Shown piece after piece: positions 26,122-35,001 of a DNA stretch of 64,000 nt (within the stretch, counting starts at the first letter, position 1; each line of letters starts with the position of its first letter). The notes beneath the pieces were generated by a model. That model was not told the origin of the DNA. It saw only the letters and a list, made by a program, of their open reading frames with translations, and ran no database searches. The DNA is taken from positions 372,001-436,000 of the forward strand of contig NZ_JAASRN010000001.1 in the NCBI RefSeq assembly GCF_011761635.1. Direction: 5' to 3'. The DNA is from Thermonema lapsum. Lineage in GTDB: Bacteria; Bacteroidota; Bacteroidia; Cytophagales; Thermonemataceae. A program made the position numbers and the translations under genes.

Positions 26122-27024
26122 TTAGAAGAATAAAAATTGAGCAGTGCGGTAGGTATTTGCATGTGCTTCGAGAATATCGGCGAGGCGGGGAGAATAGCCA
26201 CCCCCCATGCTTACTACTACAGGTATTTGTCCCTGACGGCAATATTGGAAAACCAGTTCGTCGCGCTGGCGGCAGCCGTCGATGCTTAATGCCAGCCGCC
26301 CCAGTTTGTCGGTAGCCAATACGTCCACGCCTGCTTGAAAAAACACAAAATCCGGCTCGAAGTGGCTGAATAAAAAGTCTAAATGCTTTTCCAATTCGTA
26401 CAGATAGAGGCGGTCGCCGGTGCCGTCGGGCAAATGCACATCGCAGTCGGACTGCTCTTTGATGCGTGGGTAATTGTTGGCACCGTGCATGCTAAAAGTG
26501 AATACGGCGGGCTCTTGGCGGAAGATTTCTGCGGTGCCGTTGCCTTGGTGTACGTCCAAGTCAATAATCAGGATGCGCTGCGCTTTTTGGTGGTCCAACA
26601 AATAGCGAGCTGCCAGGGCAATGTCGTTCAGTAAACAAAAGCCCTCGCCGCGATTGGTGAAGGCATGGTGGGTGCCCCCAGCTATGTTCATGGCAATGCC
26701 ATATTGTAGGGCATATTCGGCGCACTGAATGGTACCTTGCGCGATGAGCCGTTCGCGCTCTATCAAGCGGGCTGAAATAGGAAATCCGGTTGCTCGAATT
26801 TCTTTGGGAGTCAAAGCAAGTTTCTTTAGTTTTTCCCAATACTCAGCTGTATGCACCCGGAGAATGAGCGGCTCGTCGAGCATCGAAGGCGTGAAAAAGC
26901 TTTCGTTTGTAAGAGTTCCTTCATAAAGGAGTTGTTCGGGCAATAAGTTGTATTTTTCCATAGGAAATCTGTGCCCTTTGGGTAGAGGGTGGCAATACAA
27001 AGGTGACCAAGCAACTTTTAACAT
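26122..27024 (-). CDS. Histone deacetylase-family (acetoin utilisation-type) hydrolase
   Basis: A 300-residue zinc-dependent deacetylase-fold enzyme. It shows GGTHHAF (catalytic tandem His), GFCLLNDIALAARYLL, the metal site DLDVHQGNGTAEIF, the SMHGANNYP loop, FFQAGVDVLATD and the terminal GGGYSP. Bacterial members remove acetyl groups from polyamines or small molecules; the substrate here is unknown. The compact 300-residue form without C-terminal extension is common in Bacteroidota. It is convergent with rtcB and its start is 170 bp from the divergent membrane-protein gene. Confidence 0.9.
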   Translation of the reverse strand: MLKVAWSPLYCHPLPKGHRFPMEKYNLLPEQLLYEGTLTNESFFTPSMLDEPLILRVHTAEYWEKLKKLALTPKEIRATGFPISARLIERERLIAQGTIQCAEYALQYGIAMNIAGGTHHAFTNRGEGFCLLNDIALAARYLLDHQKAQRILIIDLDVHQGNGTAEIFRQEPAVFTFSMHGANNYPRIKEQSDCDVHLPDGTGDRLYLYELEKHLDFLFSHFEPDFVFFQAGVDVLATDKLGRLALSIDGCRQRDELVFQYCRQGQIPVVVSMGGGYSPRLADILEAHANTYRTAQFLFF

Positions 27025-27194
27025 GTTTATCTTGTGGTGAAGACAGAATGGACTAAAAATTGATGCTAAAATAAAAAAACAGCTTAGGGAGCTAAAAGTT
27101 TTTACATTTTCTATAAATTAACTTGGCGGTTTTATGAAAACTATTGCTTATTTTTTTAATTGAAGAAAGTTTATCGTCGATAAAAAAGGGAATT

Positions 27195-27695
27195 ATGAAC
27201 TTTATTGGAACTGTTCGCGAAGCGTACTTGTACAGCCTTGTGCTCTTTTTACTTTCTATGTTTGCGTTGGCTGTAATAAAGGTGATGCTTGTATTGGAGA
27301 ATGATAGTGTGTTTACGCTTTTGTTGCTCAACACAGAATGGATACTCGTGGGTGGATGGTTTTTGCTGTGTTTTTTGTGTGCTTGGATGGTAGCAGTAAT
27401 GCTTGCCAAATATCATACTCGGCGCCGTTTGTTTTTCCGGGTGCTGTTGGTAGGGATACTCGTTGAAGTAGTCTCCATAGTGTTGTTTGTTTTCTTTGCC
27501 TATGGGCTGGAGTGGCTGGTAAGCATGAACGATGTGTTGGGCTTGCTTACTAATCTGCTGGCTACTTACGGAGGCGCAGCTACCATTCCTTATCTGTTTG
27601 TCCTTTTCTTTATAGGACATCCTTTCCTTTACGTAGGCATAAACATGCTTTTGTGTAAGTTTTTGCCTCATAAGTTGTCTGCTATTACGGTATGA
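27195..27695 (+). CDS. Small multi-pass membrane protein of unknown function
   Basis: A 166-residue protein with four clear hydrophobic stretches: LVLFLLSMFALAVIKVMLVL, WFLLCFLCAWMVAVML, VLLVGILVEVVSIVLFVFFA and IPYLFVLFFIGHPFLYVG. I do not recognise a family. The ATG at 27195 is used because the upstream TTG (27144) would add a soluble leader with no support. A strong terminator follows, so it is separate from the cbb3 oxidase operon that begins 173 bp later. Confidence 0.7.
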   Translation: MNFIGTVREAYLYSLVLFLLSMFALAVIKVMLVLENDSVFTLLLLNTEWILVGGWFLLCFLCAWMVAVMLAKYHTRRRLFFRVLLVGILVEVVSIVLFVFFAYGLEWLVSMNDVLGLLTNLLATYGGAATIPYLFVLFFIGHPFLYVGINMLLCKFLPHKLSAITV

Positions 27696-27728
27696 GTAGG
27701 CGTTCGCCGCTTGTCTATTACTGTTTTA

Positions 27729-27760
27729 AAAAGGGCTCGCCAAGGCGATGCCCTTTTCTT
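27729..27760 (+). terminator. Terminator after membrane-protein gene
   Basis: Two-part stem AAAAGGGC-TCGCC / GGCGA-(T)-GCCCTTTT with an AA loop and one bulged T, followed by CTTTTT. Confidence 0.88.
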
Positions 27761-27868
27761 TTTGCTGTCAATGACAACAATCAATGAGCTGGGTAATTGC
27801 AGTCATTCCGTAGAGATAGCCGATGTGCTACTTTTATGCATAGAAAAAGGCTAAAACCAAACGGAATT

Positions 27869-30016
27869 ATGACTGAAAAGTTTTATTATGACAACAAGAT
27901 TGTGCGAGCCTTCCTCATCGCCACCATTGTATTTGGGGCGATAGGTATGCTGGTAGGCTTGATAGTAGCCATTCAGCTCTATTATCCTGCGCTGAACTTG
28001 GGGCTACCTTACACCACCTTCGGGCGTATTCGCCCCTTACACACCAACGCAGTGATTTTTGCATTTGTGGGTAATGCCATCTTTGCGGGGGTCTATTATT
28101 CTATGCCCCGTTTGTTGAAAACCCCCATGTTTAGCAAAACGCTGAGCTGGATTCATTTCTGGGGGTGGCAGCTAATCATTCTGTCGGCAGCCATCACTTT
28201 GCCATTGGGGATTACCACCTCTAAGGAGTATGCCGAGTTGGAATGGCCCATCGATATAGCCATTACCATCATCTGGGTGGTGTTTGGCTGGAATATGCTG
28301 GGTACCATTCTGCGCCGTCGCGAACGTCATATGTATGTGGCTATTTGGTTTTATATAGCTACTTTTGTTACCGTGGCGGTATTGCATGTGGTCAACTCTT
28401 TTGAGCTGCCGGTTAGCTTCTTTAAAAGTTATTCATGGTATGCCGGTGTGCAAGATGCCTTGGTGCAATGGTGGTATGGTCACAATGCTGTGGCTTTCTT
28501 TCTGACAACTCCCTTCCTTGGTTTGATGTATTACTATCTACCCAAGGCAGCGAACCGTCCGATTTATTCTTACCGTCTATCTATCGTACACTTTTGGTCA
28601 CTGATTTTTATTTACATCTGGGCGGGTCCGCACCACTTGCTGTATAGCACGCTGCCCGACTGGGCACAAAGCTTGGGTACCGTGTTCTCTGTGATGCTGA
28701 TTGCACCTTCGTGGGGAGGTATGCTCAATGGGCTGCTTACCTTGCGTGGGGCATGGGACCGTGTGCGTGAAAACCCTATTTTGAAGTTTATGGTAGTTGC
28801 TGTAACCGCCTACGGTATGGCAACTTTCGAGGGTCCGATGCTTTCGCTTAAAAATGTCAATGCTATTTCTCACTTTACTGACTGGACGATTGCCCACGTA
28901 CATATAGGTGGTTTAGGGTGGAATGGCTTCCTGACCTTTGGCATGCTGTACTGGCTGGTGCCTAAGATGTGGAATACAGAGCTTTATTCGAAGCGTTTAG
29001 CCAATACACACTTCTGGTTGGGTACTTTGGGGATTATCTTCTATGCACTGCCTATGTATTGGGCAGGTATCACACAAAGCCTGATGTGGAAGGAGTTTAC
29101 CCCGGATGGCATGCTGCAGTACCCCAACTTCATAACTACTGTGAGCCAAATCGTGCCCATGTATATACTGCGCTCGATTGGTGGAGCCTTGTACCTGACT
29201 GGCTTCTTTATCATGGTGTATAACCTGTGGAAGACAGCTGCCCGAGGGAATTTTGTGGCAGAGGAAGCAGCCGAGGCGCCTGCTCTGAAGCCTGTGTATG
29301 TAAAAAATGAATATTGGCACGCTATCTTGGAGCGCAAACCGGTGTTGTTTACTGTATTGAGCTTGGTGGCTATCTTGATTGGCGGTATAGCTCAGATGGT
29401 GCCTACCTTTCTGGTCGAGTCCAACATACCGACGATTGCCGCAGTGAAGCCATATACTCCCCTGGAGCTGATTGGGCGCGATATTTATATCCGTGAAGGA
29501 TGCAACAACTGCCACTCTCAGCTGATACGTCCTTTTCGCTCGGAGGTAGTGCGCTATGGCGAATACTCCAAAGCAGGCGAATACGTGTATGAGCATCCGT
29601 TCTTGTGGGGCTCGAAGCGCACAGGACCCGATTTGATGCGACTGGGAGGCAAATATCCCGACAGCTGGCACTACAACCATATGTATGACCCCACCAGTAT
29701 GTCGCCGGGTTCCATCATGCCGCCTTATCCTTGGCTTTTCGAGCAGAAGTACGATAAAGAAGAAGTGAAAGCCAAAATAGCCGCTATGCGCACATTGGGT
29801 GTGCCTTATCCAGAAGGCTATGAACAAGAAATGGCATTGAAGGATATAGACAAGCAAGCCAAGCGTATAGTTGCGAGTCTGAATAAAGACGGTATTCAAA
29901 ATGTAGCGCCCGACGATGAAATAGTAGCGCTCATTGCTTATCTGCAACGTTTGGGTACAGATATCAAGAATGTGGATGCCGAAGCACAGACACAGGTCAA
30001 TGTAAATAATAAATAG
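27869..30016 (+). CDS. ccoNO: cbb3-type cytochrome c oxidase, fused CcoN-CcoO subunit
   Basis: A 715-residue fusion. Residues 1-470 are CcoN, the haem-copper catalytic subunit with about 12 membrane helices; HTNAVIFAFVGNAIFAGVYY carries an early haem ligand, WWYGHNAVAFFL and GPHHLLYSTLPDW the copper-site His residues, and HVHIGGLGWNGFL later ligands. Residues 510-715 are CcoO: a membrane anchor (VLSLVAILIGGIAQMV), then one haem c motif CNNCHSQLIRPF at 545 and an axial Met in the PGSIMPPYPW region. The fusion point near residue 490 is a short charged linker. The oxidase reduces O2 at low oxygen tension. The ATG at 27869 (MTEKFYYDNK) is chosen over an upstream TTG. It heads the operon. Confidence 0.96.
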   Translation: MTEKFYYDNKIVRAFLIATIVFGAIGMLVGLIVAIQLYYPALNLGLPYTTFGRIRPLHTNAVIFAFVGNAIFAGVYYSMPRLLKTPMFSKTLSWIHFWGWQLIILSAAITLPLGITTSKEYAELEWPIDIAITIIWVVFGWNMLGTILRRRERHMYVAIWFYIATFVTVAVLHVVNSFELPVSFFKSYSWYAGVQDALVQWWYGHNAVAFFLTTPFLGLMYYYLPKAANRPIYSYRLSIVHFWSLIFIYIWAGPHHLLYSTLPDWAQSLGTVFSVMLIAPSWGGMLNGLLTLRGAWDRVRENPILKFMVVAVTAYGMATFEGPMLSLKNVNAISHFTDWTIAHVHIGGLGWNGFLTFGMLYWLVPKMWNTELYSKRLANTHFWLGTLGIIFYALPMYWAGITQSLMWKEFTPDGMLQYPNFITTVSQIVPMYILRSIGGALYLTGFFIMVYNLWKTAARGNFVAEEAAEAPALKPVYVKNEYWHAILERKPVLFTVLSLVAILIGGIAQMVPTFLVESNIPTIAAVKPYTPLELIGRDIYIREGCNNCHSQLIRPFRSEVVRYGEYSKAGEYVYEHPFLWGSKRTGPDLMRLGGKYPDSWHYNHMYDPTSMSPGSIMPPYPWLFEQKYDKEEVKAKIAAMRTLGVPYPEGYEQEMALKDIDKQAKRIVASLNKDGIQNVAPDDEIVALIAYLQRLGTDIKNVDAEAQTQVNVNNK

Positions 30017-30039
30017 GACCCTTTAAACCCTACCATACT

Positions 30040-30210
30040 ATGTTTAAGCATTATTTTGAACTCATCGACGGCGTGGCTAACTATCCCATCTTCTCTTTGC
30101 TTGTCTTCTTTGTCTTCTTTGTAGCCTTGGGTATCCGGGTATTTACTATGAAGAAAGAAGTCGTAGAGGAAATACGCCGTATCCCCTTGGAAGATTCTAA
30201 GGATGCTTAG
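30040..30210 (+). CDS. ccoQ: cbb3 oxidase small subunit CcoQ/FixQ-like
   Basis: A 56-residue protein, MFKHYFELIDGVANYPIFSL at its start, with one membrane segment (about residues 17-33, IFSLLVFFVFFVALGI) and a charged C-terminal tail ending in PLEDSKDA. Position between ccoNO and ccoP, the single helix and the size match CcoQ, which stabilises the oxidase complex. It begins 23 bp after ccoNO and ends 35 bp before ccoP. It is shorter than most gene-calling limits but its context makes it convincing. Confidence 0.85.
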   Translation: MFKHYFELIDGVANYPIFSLLVFFVFFVALGIRVFTMKKEVVEEIRRIPLEDSKDA

Positions 30211-30245
30211 TGCATGCATAAAAAACAACTAAAAAAATAAGAAAT

Positions 30246-31016
30246 ATGGATTTTGCGAATATGACACAAACCGACTGGATGCTGCTTGCCATCCTGATTT
30301 TGATAGGAATTATTGCCATTCTGGTTCTTTTGACCGGGGTATATGTGGCTGCCGTGTTGCGTATCATCCTTAAACAACAAAGCGGCGAAGAAGTACATGA
30401 ATCACTGTGGAGCCGCTGGCTCAAAAAAATAGGAGGAACCGAGCAGCCTGTAGAAGTGCAAGAGCAAGTGCTCATGTTGGACCACAATTATGACGGTATC
30501 CGTGAACTGGACAATCACATGCCGCCATGGTTGAAGTTCCTGTATTTTGCCACTGTAGTCTTTTCGGTAGGTTATCTGCTGGCTTATCATGTATTTGAGT
30601 GGGCACCTTTGCAAGAAGAAGAGTTTGAAATAGAAATGCAACAAGCAACCATTGCCATTGAGGAATATAAGAAAACCCAAGCCAACCTCATAGATGAAAG
30701 CAACGTGGAGTTGCTTAGCGATGCCGCTGCCTTGGAAGCAGGCAAAGCCATCTTTGTGCAAAACTGTGCTGCTTGCCATGGCAACGAAGGGCAAGGCGGG
30801 GTAGGTCCCAACCTGACCGATGACGCTTGGCTACACGGCTGCAATATTAAAGATGTATTCAAGGTGGTGAAATACGGCGTGCCACAAAAAGGGATGGTGC
30901 CTTGGCAAAATAGCTTAAAGCCTCAAGAAATACAACAGGTGGCATCTTATGTGTTGAGCCTACGCGGAACCAATCCGCCTAATCCGAAAGAACCGCAAGG
31001 TGAAAAGTGTGAGTAA
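30246..31016 (+). CDS. ccoP: cbb3 oxidase cytochrome c subunit CcoP, monohaem form
   Basis: A 256-residue membrane-anchored cytochrome c. Helices lie near residues 12-40 and 97-115; the segment between holds the CcoP hallmark HNYDGIRELDNHMPPWLKFLY. A single haem c motif CAACH is at residues 174-178 with the axial Met probably in KGMVPW. Proteobacterial CcoP carries two CxxCH sites, so this is the shorter one-haem variant. The subunit passes electrons into CcoO. Confidence 0.93.
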   Translation: MDFANMTQTDWMLLAILILIGIIAILVLLTGVYVAAVLRIILKQQSGEEVHESLWSRWLKKIGGTEQPVEVQEQVLMLDHNYDGIRELDNHMPPWLKFLYFATVVFSVGYLLAYHVFEWAPLQEEEFEIEMQQATIAIEEYKKTQANLIDESNVELLSDAAALEAGKAIFVQNCAACHGNEGQGGVGPNLTDDAWLHGCNIKDVFKVVKYGVPQKGMVPWQNSLKPQEIQQVASYVLSLRGTNPPNPKEPQGEKCE

Positions 31017-31086
31017 TCTGTATGAATAGTAGCAGGTGGAGAAGCCAGAACGTGCTTTTCCACCGCTTTTTAAAAATAATAGAACT

Positions 31087-32517
31087 ATGAGTAACAACAT
31101 CCTCACTGACGTAGAATACGAAGAGCTGTATAGGGACCATGTCTCTTTTGTAGATAAAGAGGGAAAGCGGGTGTGGATTCACCCCAAAAAGCCCCAAGGG
31201 CGTTTCTATAAATATCGTACTTGGGTGAGTTGGCTGCTGTTGGCTGTCTTTTTCGCTATGCCTTTTATTTATGTAGATGGACACCCGTTTATGATGTTCA
31301 ACGTGTTTGAACGCATCTTTATCATTTTCGGGCAGGTGTTTTTCCCACAAGACTTCATCATATTTGGGCTTACCATGCTTGCCTTCTTCGTGTTTGTTAT
31401 TCTTTTTACAGTGATTTATGGACGCATATGGTGTGGTTGGGTCTGCCCGCAAACAGTGTTCATGGAGATGGTGTTCCGCAAAATAGAATACTGGATAGAA
31501 GGAGACCGTAACCAACGGTTGAAGCTCGAAAAGCAACCATGGACTAAAGAAAAGGTACTGAAGAAGGTAGCCAAGCACGGTATTTTTATCTTGATAGCCC
31601 TTCTTATAGGGCATACCTTCATGGCATATCTTATCGGACTTAAAGAAACAATTCAAATAGTAACCCAGCCACCAACGAAGCATTGGGCAGGTTTTTTGGG
31701 TGTTTTGGGTTTTAGTGCTGTTTTCTATTTTGTGTTTAGCTACGTGCGCGAGCAGGCTTGTATATTGATTTGCCCCTATGGGCGTCTGCAAGGGGTGCTG
31801 GTCGATAACGACACCATGACCGTGGCTTATGACTATAAAAGAGGGGAGCCCCGTGGCAAACTGAAAAAAAATCAAGAAACAGCTACCGAACCCAAAGGCG
31901 ACTGTGTGGATTGTACCCTCTGCGTACAGGTATGTCCTACTGGTATCGATATCCGCAATGGCACTCAAATGGAGTGTGTTGGTTGTACTGCTTGTATAGA
32001 TGCTTGTGATGCAGTCATGGAGAAAGTGGGCAAACCCAAGGGATTGATACGCTATGCCTCTGTGCGCAGCATAGAAGAAGGCGTACCTTTCCATCTGACC
32101 AAAAGAGCATGGGCTTATTCGGCGGTGCTGCTGATACTGCTGGGGGTTATCGCTGTGTTGGTGTTTGGTAGAAGCAGCACAGAGACCGTGATACTGCGTA
32201 CCCCGGGGCAATTGGCTCAACTACAAGAAGACGGCACAATCAGCAATCTATTCAACGCTTCTATTGTGAATAAATCATTCGACACCTTGCAGGTTCAGTT
32301 GGAGCTAATAGAGCCTCGTGGGCGAGTACAGCTTGAAGGTGAAAAAAGCTCGACGATATCGTTAAAGCCAGCAGAAAAAAGAGAGTTGATTTTCTTCGTT
32401 TTTTTGGATAGGAAGAACATAACAGGAAGAAAAACTTTCTTAAAGTTCAGAGTAAAAAACGCAAATACCGATGAAACCATCGAAACGGTAGAAGCAAGCT
32501 TCTTTTCTAATTATTAA
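31087..32517 (+). CDS. ccoG: Cytochrome c oxidase accessory protein CcoG (FixG)
   Basis: A 476-residue membrane ferredoxin needed for copper delivery to cbb3 oxidase. Several helices occupy residues 40-240, with the YGRIWCGWVCPQTVFMEM motif and CILICPYGRLQGVLVDNDTM. Two 4Fe-4S clusters are bound by CVDCTLCVQVCP (from about residue 273) and CVGCTACIDACD. A last helix (AYSAVLLILLGVIAVLVFG) leads to an Ig-like FixG C-terminal domain. The ATG at 31087 is preferred over a longer reading from 31036. It lies between ccoP and ccoH as in most cbb3 loci. Confidence 0.95.
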   Translation: MSNNILTDVEYEELYRDHVSFVDKEGKRVWIHPKKPQGRFYKYRTWVSWLLLAVFFAMPFIYVDGHPFMMFNVFERIFIIFGQVFFPQDFIIFGLTMLAFFVFVILFTVIYGRIWCGWVCPQTVFMEMVFRKIEYWIEGDRNQRLKLEKQPWTKEKVLKKVAKHGIFILIALLIGHTFMAYLIGLKETIQIVTQPPTKHWAGFLGVLGFSAVFYFVFSYVREQACILICPYGRLQGVLVDNDTMTVAYDYKRGEPRGKLKKNQETATEPKGDCVDCTLCVQVCPTGIDIRNGTQMECVGCTACIDACDAVMEKVGKPKGLIRYASVRSIEEGVPFHLTKRAWAYSAVLLILLGVIAVLVFGRSSTETVILRTPGQLAQLQEDGTISNLFNASIVNKSFDTLQVQLELIEPRGRVQLEGEKSSTISLKPAEKRELIFFVFLDRKNITGRKTFLKFRVKNANTDETIETVEASFFSNY

Positions 32518-32530
32518 AAATGTAAAAGCT

Positions 32531-32968
32531 ATGAGAATCAGTTGGGGATATAAAATAGCGCTGTTGCTCGGAGGCTTTATTGCCTTTATGAGCTACTTGG
32601 TGTTTATTTGTGTAGCACAAGACGATATTCATTTGGTGGATAAAAACTACTATAAAGAAGAGCTGGCATATCAGGCACGTATAGATGCCATTACACGTAC
32701 AAGGGCACTGGAACAGCAGCCTGTGGTGGAGTACCACAAGACGGCGAAGAAGTTGTATATAAAGTTGCCATATAGCGGTATTCAGGAAGGGAAAATTAAG
32801 CTCTATCGCCCATCGGATGCGCGCCTCGATAAAGAAGTACCTATTCGACAAGACCAGCAGGAATATGAGCTGGATATGTCTGGGCTTTTGCCCGGCTACT
32901 GGGAAGTAAAAATGCAGTGGAGCATGGATGGACAGTCTTACTACATGGAGCAAAAACTGCATTTGTAG
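32531..32968 (+). CDS. ccoH: cbb3 assembly protein FixH/CcoH
   Basis: A 145-residue single-pass membrane protein. The N-terminus MRISWGYKIALLLGGFIAFM and the following VAQDDIHLVDKNYYKEELAYQ stretch are the FixH signature (long motif at residues 29-50). The periplasmic part ends in LPGYWEVKMQWSMDGQSYYME. FixH-family proteins help cbb3 assembly. It starts 13 bp after ccoG and is followed by safE after 4 bp. Confidence 0.93.
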   Translation: MRISWGYKIALLLGGFIAFMSYLVFICVAQDDIHLVDKNYYKEELAYQARIDAITRTRALEQQPVVEYHKTAKKLYIKLPYSGIQEGKIKLYRPSDARLDKEVPIRQDQQEYELDMSGLLPGYWEVKMQWSMDGQSYYMEQKLHL

Positions 32969-32972
32969 CATT

Positions 32973-33644
32973 ATGATAAAGATAGGAGTTGTCTTATTGG
33001 CTTTGGGCGGAGCTTTTCACTGTGTAGGCATGTGCTCTCCCTTGATTGCTGCCTTGCATGCCGGGCGTTCTCGTAGCTGGCAGTTGCTGTATCATGGCGG
33101 GCGCATTTTTGCCTATCTTTTGTTGGGGCTTTTGCTGGGTAGTATCGGGATGGGCGGAGCTCTGTTTCTTACTCAACAGCAGTTGTCTGTTTTGTCAGGG
33201 GCTTTGTTGTTGGTTTATGTTTGGATAGAGTGGCGGGGGGCAAATAAAGCTGGCTTTCGATTGGCAAACTTCTTCCGAGAATTGGGGCAACGATACAACA
33301 AACAAGGAGGTGGCTTTTTTCTTGGAATTGCTAATGGTTTGTTGCCTTGTGGACTAGTTTATGGAGCAGCCTTCTTGTCGATGGCAGAAGGGGATATGGT
33401 CCGGGCAGTAAGCAATATGTTTATTTTTGGTTTGATTACTACGATTTTATTGCTGGGAGCGCATCGTTTGTGGCATTGGTTGTTGCAACGTTTTAAGCAG
33501 TTAGGGAGTGGAGTGCTTTTGCAGCGCTTCATGATGGTGGTATTGGCTGTTTTTTTAATAGTCAGAGGGCTGGGGCAAGGCGGATGGTGGAGCCCCGCCA
33601 TTCAGATGAATGCCAATGCACAGCCCGTAGTAGAGTGCAAGTAA
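32973..33644 (+). CDS. SafE/UreH-like membrane transporter of the cbb3 locus
   Basis: A 223-residue protein with six hydrophobic segments and the sulfite exporter TauE/SafE (UreH-like) marks: GAFHCVGMCSPLIAAL at the start and ANGLLPCGLVYGAAF in the middle. The Cys and His residues in FHCVGMC and in LPCG suggest metal handling. In many Bacteroidota this gene closes the cco operon, and a role in copper supply to the oxidase is plausible but inferred. The ATG at 32973 gives the correct topology; the upstream start at 32928 overlaps ccoH and is unlikely. Confidence 0.88.
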   Translation: MIKIGVVLLALGGAFHCVGMCSPLIAALHAGRSRSWQLLYHGGRIFAYLLLGLLLGSIGMGGALFLTQQQLSVLSGALLLVYVWIEWRGANKAGFRLANFFRELGQRYNKQGGGFFLGIANGLLPCGLVYGAAFLSMAEGDMVRAVSNMFIFGLITTILLLGAHRLWHWLLQRFKQLGSGVLLQRFMMVVLAVFLIVRGLGQGGWWSPAIQMNANAQPVVECK

Positions 33645-33650
33645 GCTAAA

Positions 33651-33685
33651 GCAAAGAAGCGACCCCAAAAAGGTCGCTTCTTTGC
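33651..33685. terminator. Long hairpin ending the cbb3 operon and the tRNA-Arg transcript
   Basis: Perfect 14-bp stem GCAAAGAAGCGACC / GGTCGCTTCTTTGC with a 7-nt loop. It follows the safE stop by 6 bp and lies just downstream of the leftward tRNA gene. Its following T runs are weak, but the stem is very stable and probably works in both directions. Confidence 0.75.
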
Positions 33686-33693
33686 TTGTTGCG

Positions 33694-33765
33694 TGGCTGC
33701 GTCAGGAATCGAACCTGAATCTTGGGTTCCGGAGACCCACGTACTATCCATTGTACTACGCAGCC
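33694..33765 (-). tRNA. tRNA-Arg (anticodon CCG)
   Basis: The minus strand folds as a full cloverleaf. Acceptor GGCTGCG pairs with CGCAGCC; D-arm GTAC-AATGGATA-GTAC; anticodon stem TGGGT/ACCCA with loop CTCCGGA (anticodon CCG); T-arm TCAGG-TTCGATT-CCTGA; discriminator A. The CCA tail is not encoded. Confidence 0.95.
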
Positions 33766-33820
33766 ATTTGTGCAGCAAAAATAAAGCATTCCGGCTATAT
33801 GTACAAGCTTTTTGCAGGCT

Positions 33821-34921
33821 TTATACTTCCAGCCACCCGGCGTAGGCTCCCCATACATATACTACATAGATAACTATGAGGGTGTAACCCAGCAGGCGGG
33901 TAGCATGGAAACGGGTGAGAACAAAAGCTAAGAGAACCAAAAGCAGAGAGGCGAACAACAGTATCACCGAGGAAGTGATGTTGGCGCTGCCTATACCACT
34001 GATGTCGCCATGCATGAGGGTATATATGAGTACGGGTAGCCCAAGGCTCATGAGTATGTCAAAAATATTGCTACCAATGGCATTGGCAATCGCCATATCG
34101 CCCCGACCCTGCTTAGCTACAATATAGGAAGAGATGATTTCGGGCATAGAGGTGCCACCTGCAAGAATCGTCAGGGCGATGATTTCAGTAGGAATACCTA
34201 TTTGTAATGCCAATCGTTCGGCAGCCATCACCATCCAGTAAGAGGCAAGTGCTATGAATCCGAGGCACAATATAAAGACGGGGTAAGTCCATTGGGAGGA
34301 TTTCGCAGGGTCGGGTATGATACGTATCAACAAACGTAGTGGGGCTGTTACTATGTCTATTGTCTTACGCAGGAGACCTCTCCGAGGCAAAACATCTTCT
34401 ATGGCATATTCTTCTTTTATATAACTTTCGTTTTCAGCTGCTTTGCTTTCATTGTCAATATATCGCATCCATAGATTGAGAAATGTCAGATAAAGGATGT
34501 AGCAGCCGACCAATATTGCTCCCTCGAGCAGTGTTAATTTGTTGTCTTGAACAAAAACAAGCAGCAAGATGACAGAAAAGGCATAGAAGGCGCTGTCGCG
34601 TAAAATGGGCTTCCAGCTTAGTTTGCTTCTGTTGGCTATGCATGCAAAGCCAATGACTACCAATATTTGAAAAATAGCGGAACCTACAATGGTACCTACG
34701 CCCGTGGCGGGGTGTGCTTCAGCAAGAAATAGGGCAAAAAGGGCAGTAGCTATTTCCGGGGCACTGGTGCCAAAAGCCAAGAGGGTAGCACCGGATACAC
34801 TTTCCGATAACTTTAGGCGCGCAGCAATGTTGTCAAGGCTCTTAATGAAAAGTACGTCCACGATTTCTGACATGAAATAAAAAGAAAAAAGGATGATGGC
34901 TACATCTCTAAGAATCTCCAT
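33821..34921 (-). CDS. Sodium/calcium exchanger family protein (CaCA superfamily)
   Basis: A 366-residue antiporter with about ten membrane helices. The two alpha-repeats are clear: the first has GATLLAFGTSAPEIATAL and GSAIFQILVVIG, the second has LTILAGGTSMPEIISSY and GSNIFDILMSLG. A hydrophilic loop of about 70 residues (160-230) separates the halves. It should exchange sodium (or protons) for calcium across the inner membrane. It is transcribed alone to the left. Ion preference cannot be read from sequence. Confidence 0.92.
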   Translation of the reverse strand: MEILRDVAIILFSFYFMSEIVDVLFIKSLDNIAARLKLSESVSGATLLAFGTSAPEIATALFALFLAEAHPATGVGTIVGSAIFQILVVIGFACIANRSKLSWKPILRDSAFYAFSVILLLVFVQDNKLTLLEGAILVGCYILYLTFLNLWMRYIDNESKAAENESYIKEEYAIEDVLPRRGLLRKTIDIVTAPLRLLIRIIPDPAKSSQWTYPVFILCLGFIALASYWMVMAAERLALQIGIPTEIIALTILAGGTSMPEIISSYIVAKQGRGDMAIANAIGSNIFDILMSLGLPVLIYTLMHGDISGIGSANITSSVILLFASLLLVLLAFVLTRFHATRLLGYTLIVIYVVYVWGAYAGWLEV

Positions 34922-35001
34922 AGGTGTGTATTTTGGGAAATAAAAACACTATGCTTACACGATATAATATAGAAAAAAAGTTTTCCCTAACATTGTTTTA
35001 C

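Noticed and set aside
33651-33685. Attachment site or integrated element at tRNA-Arg(CCG)
   Set aside because: The hairpin beside the tRNA looked like a possible junction, but no integrase gene or repeated tRNA 3' end is present nearby.
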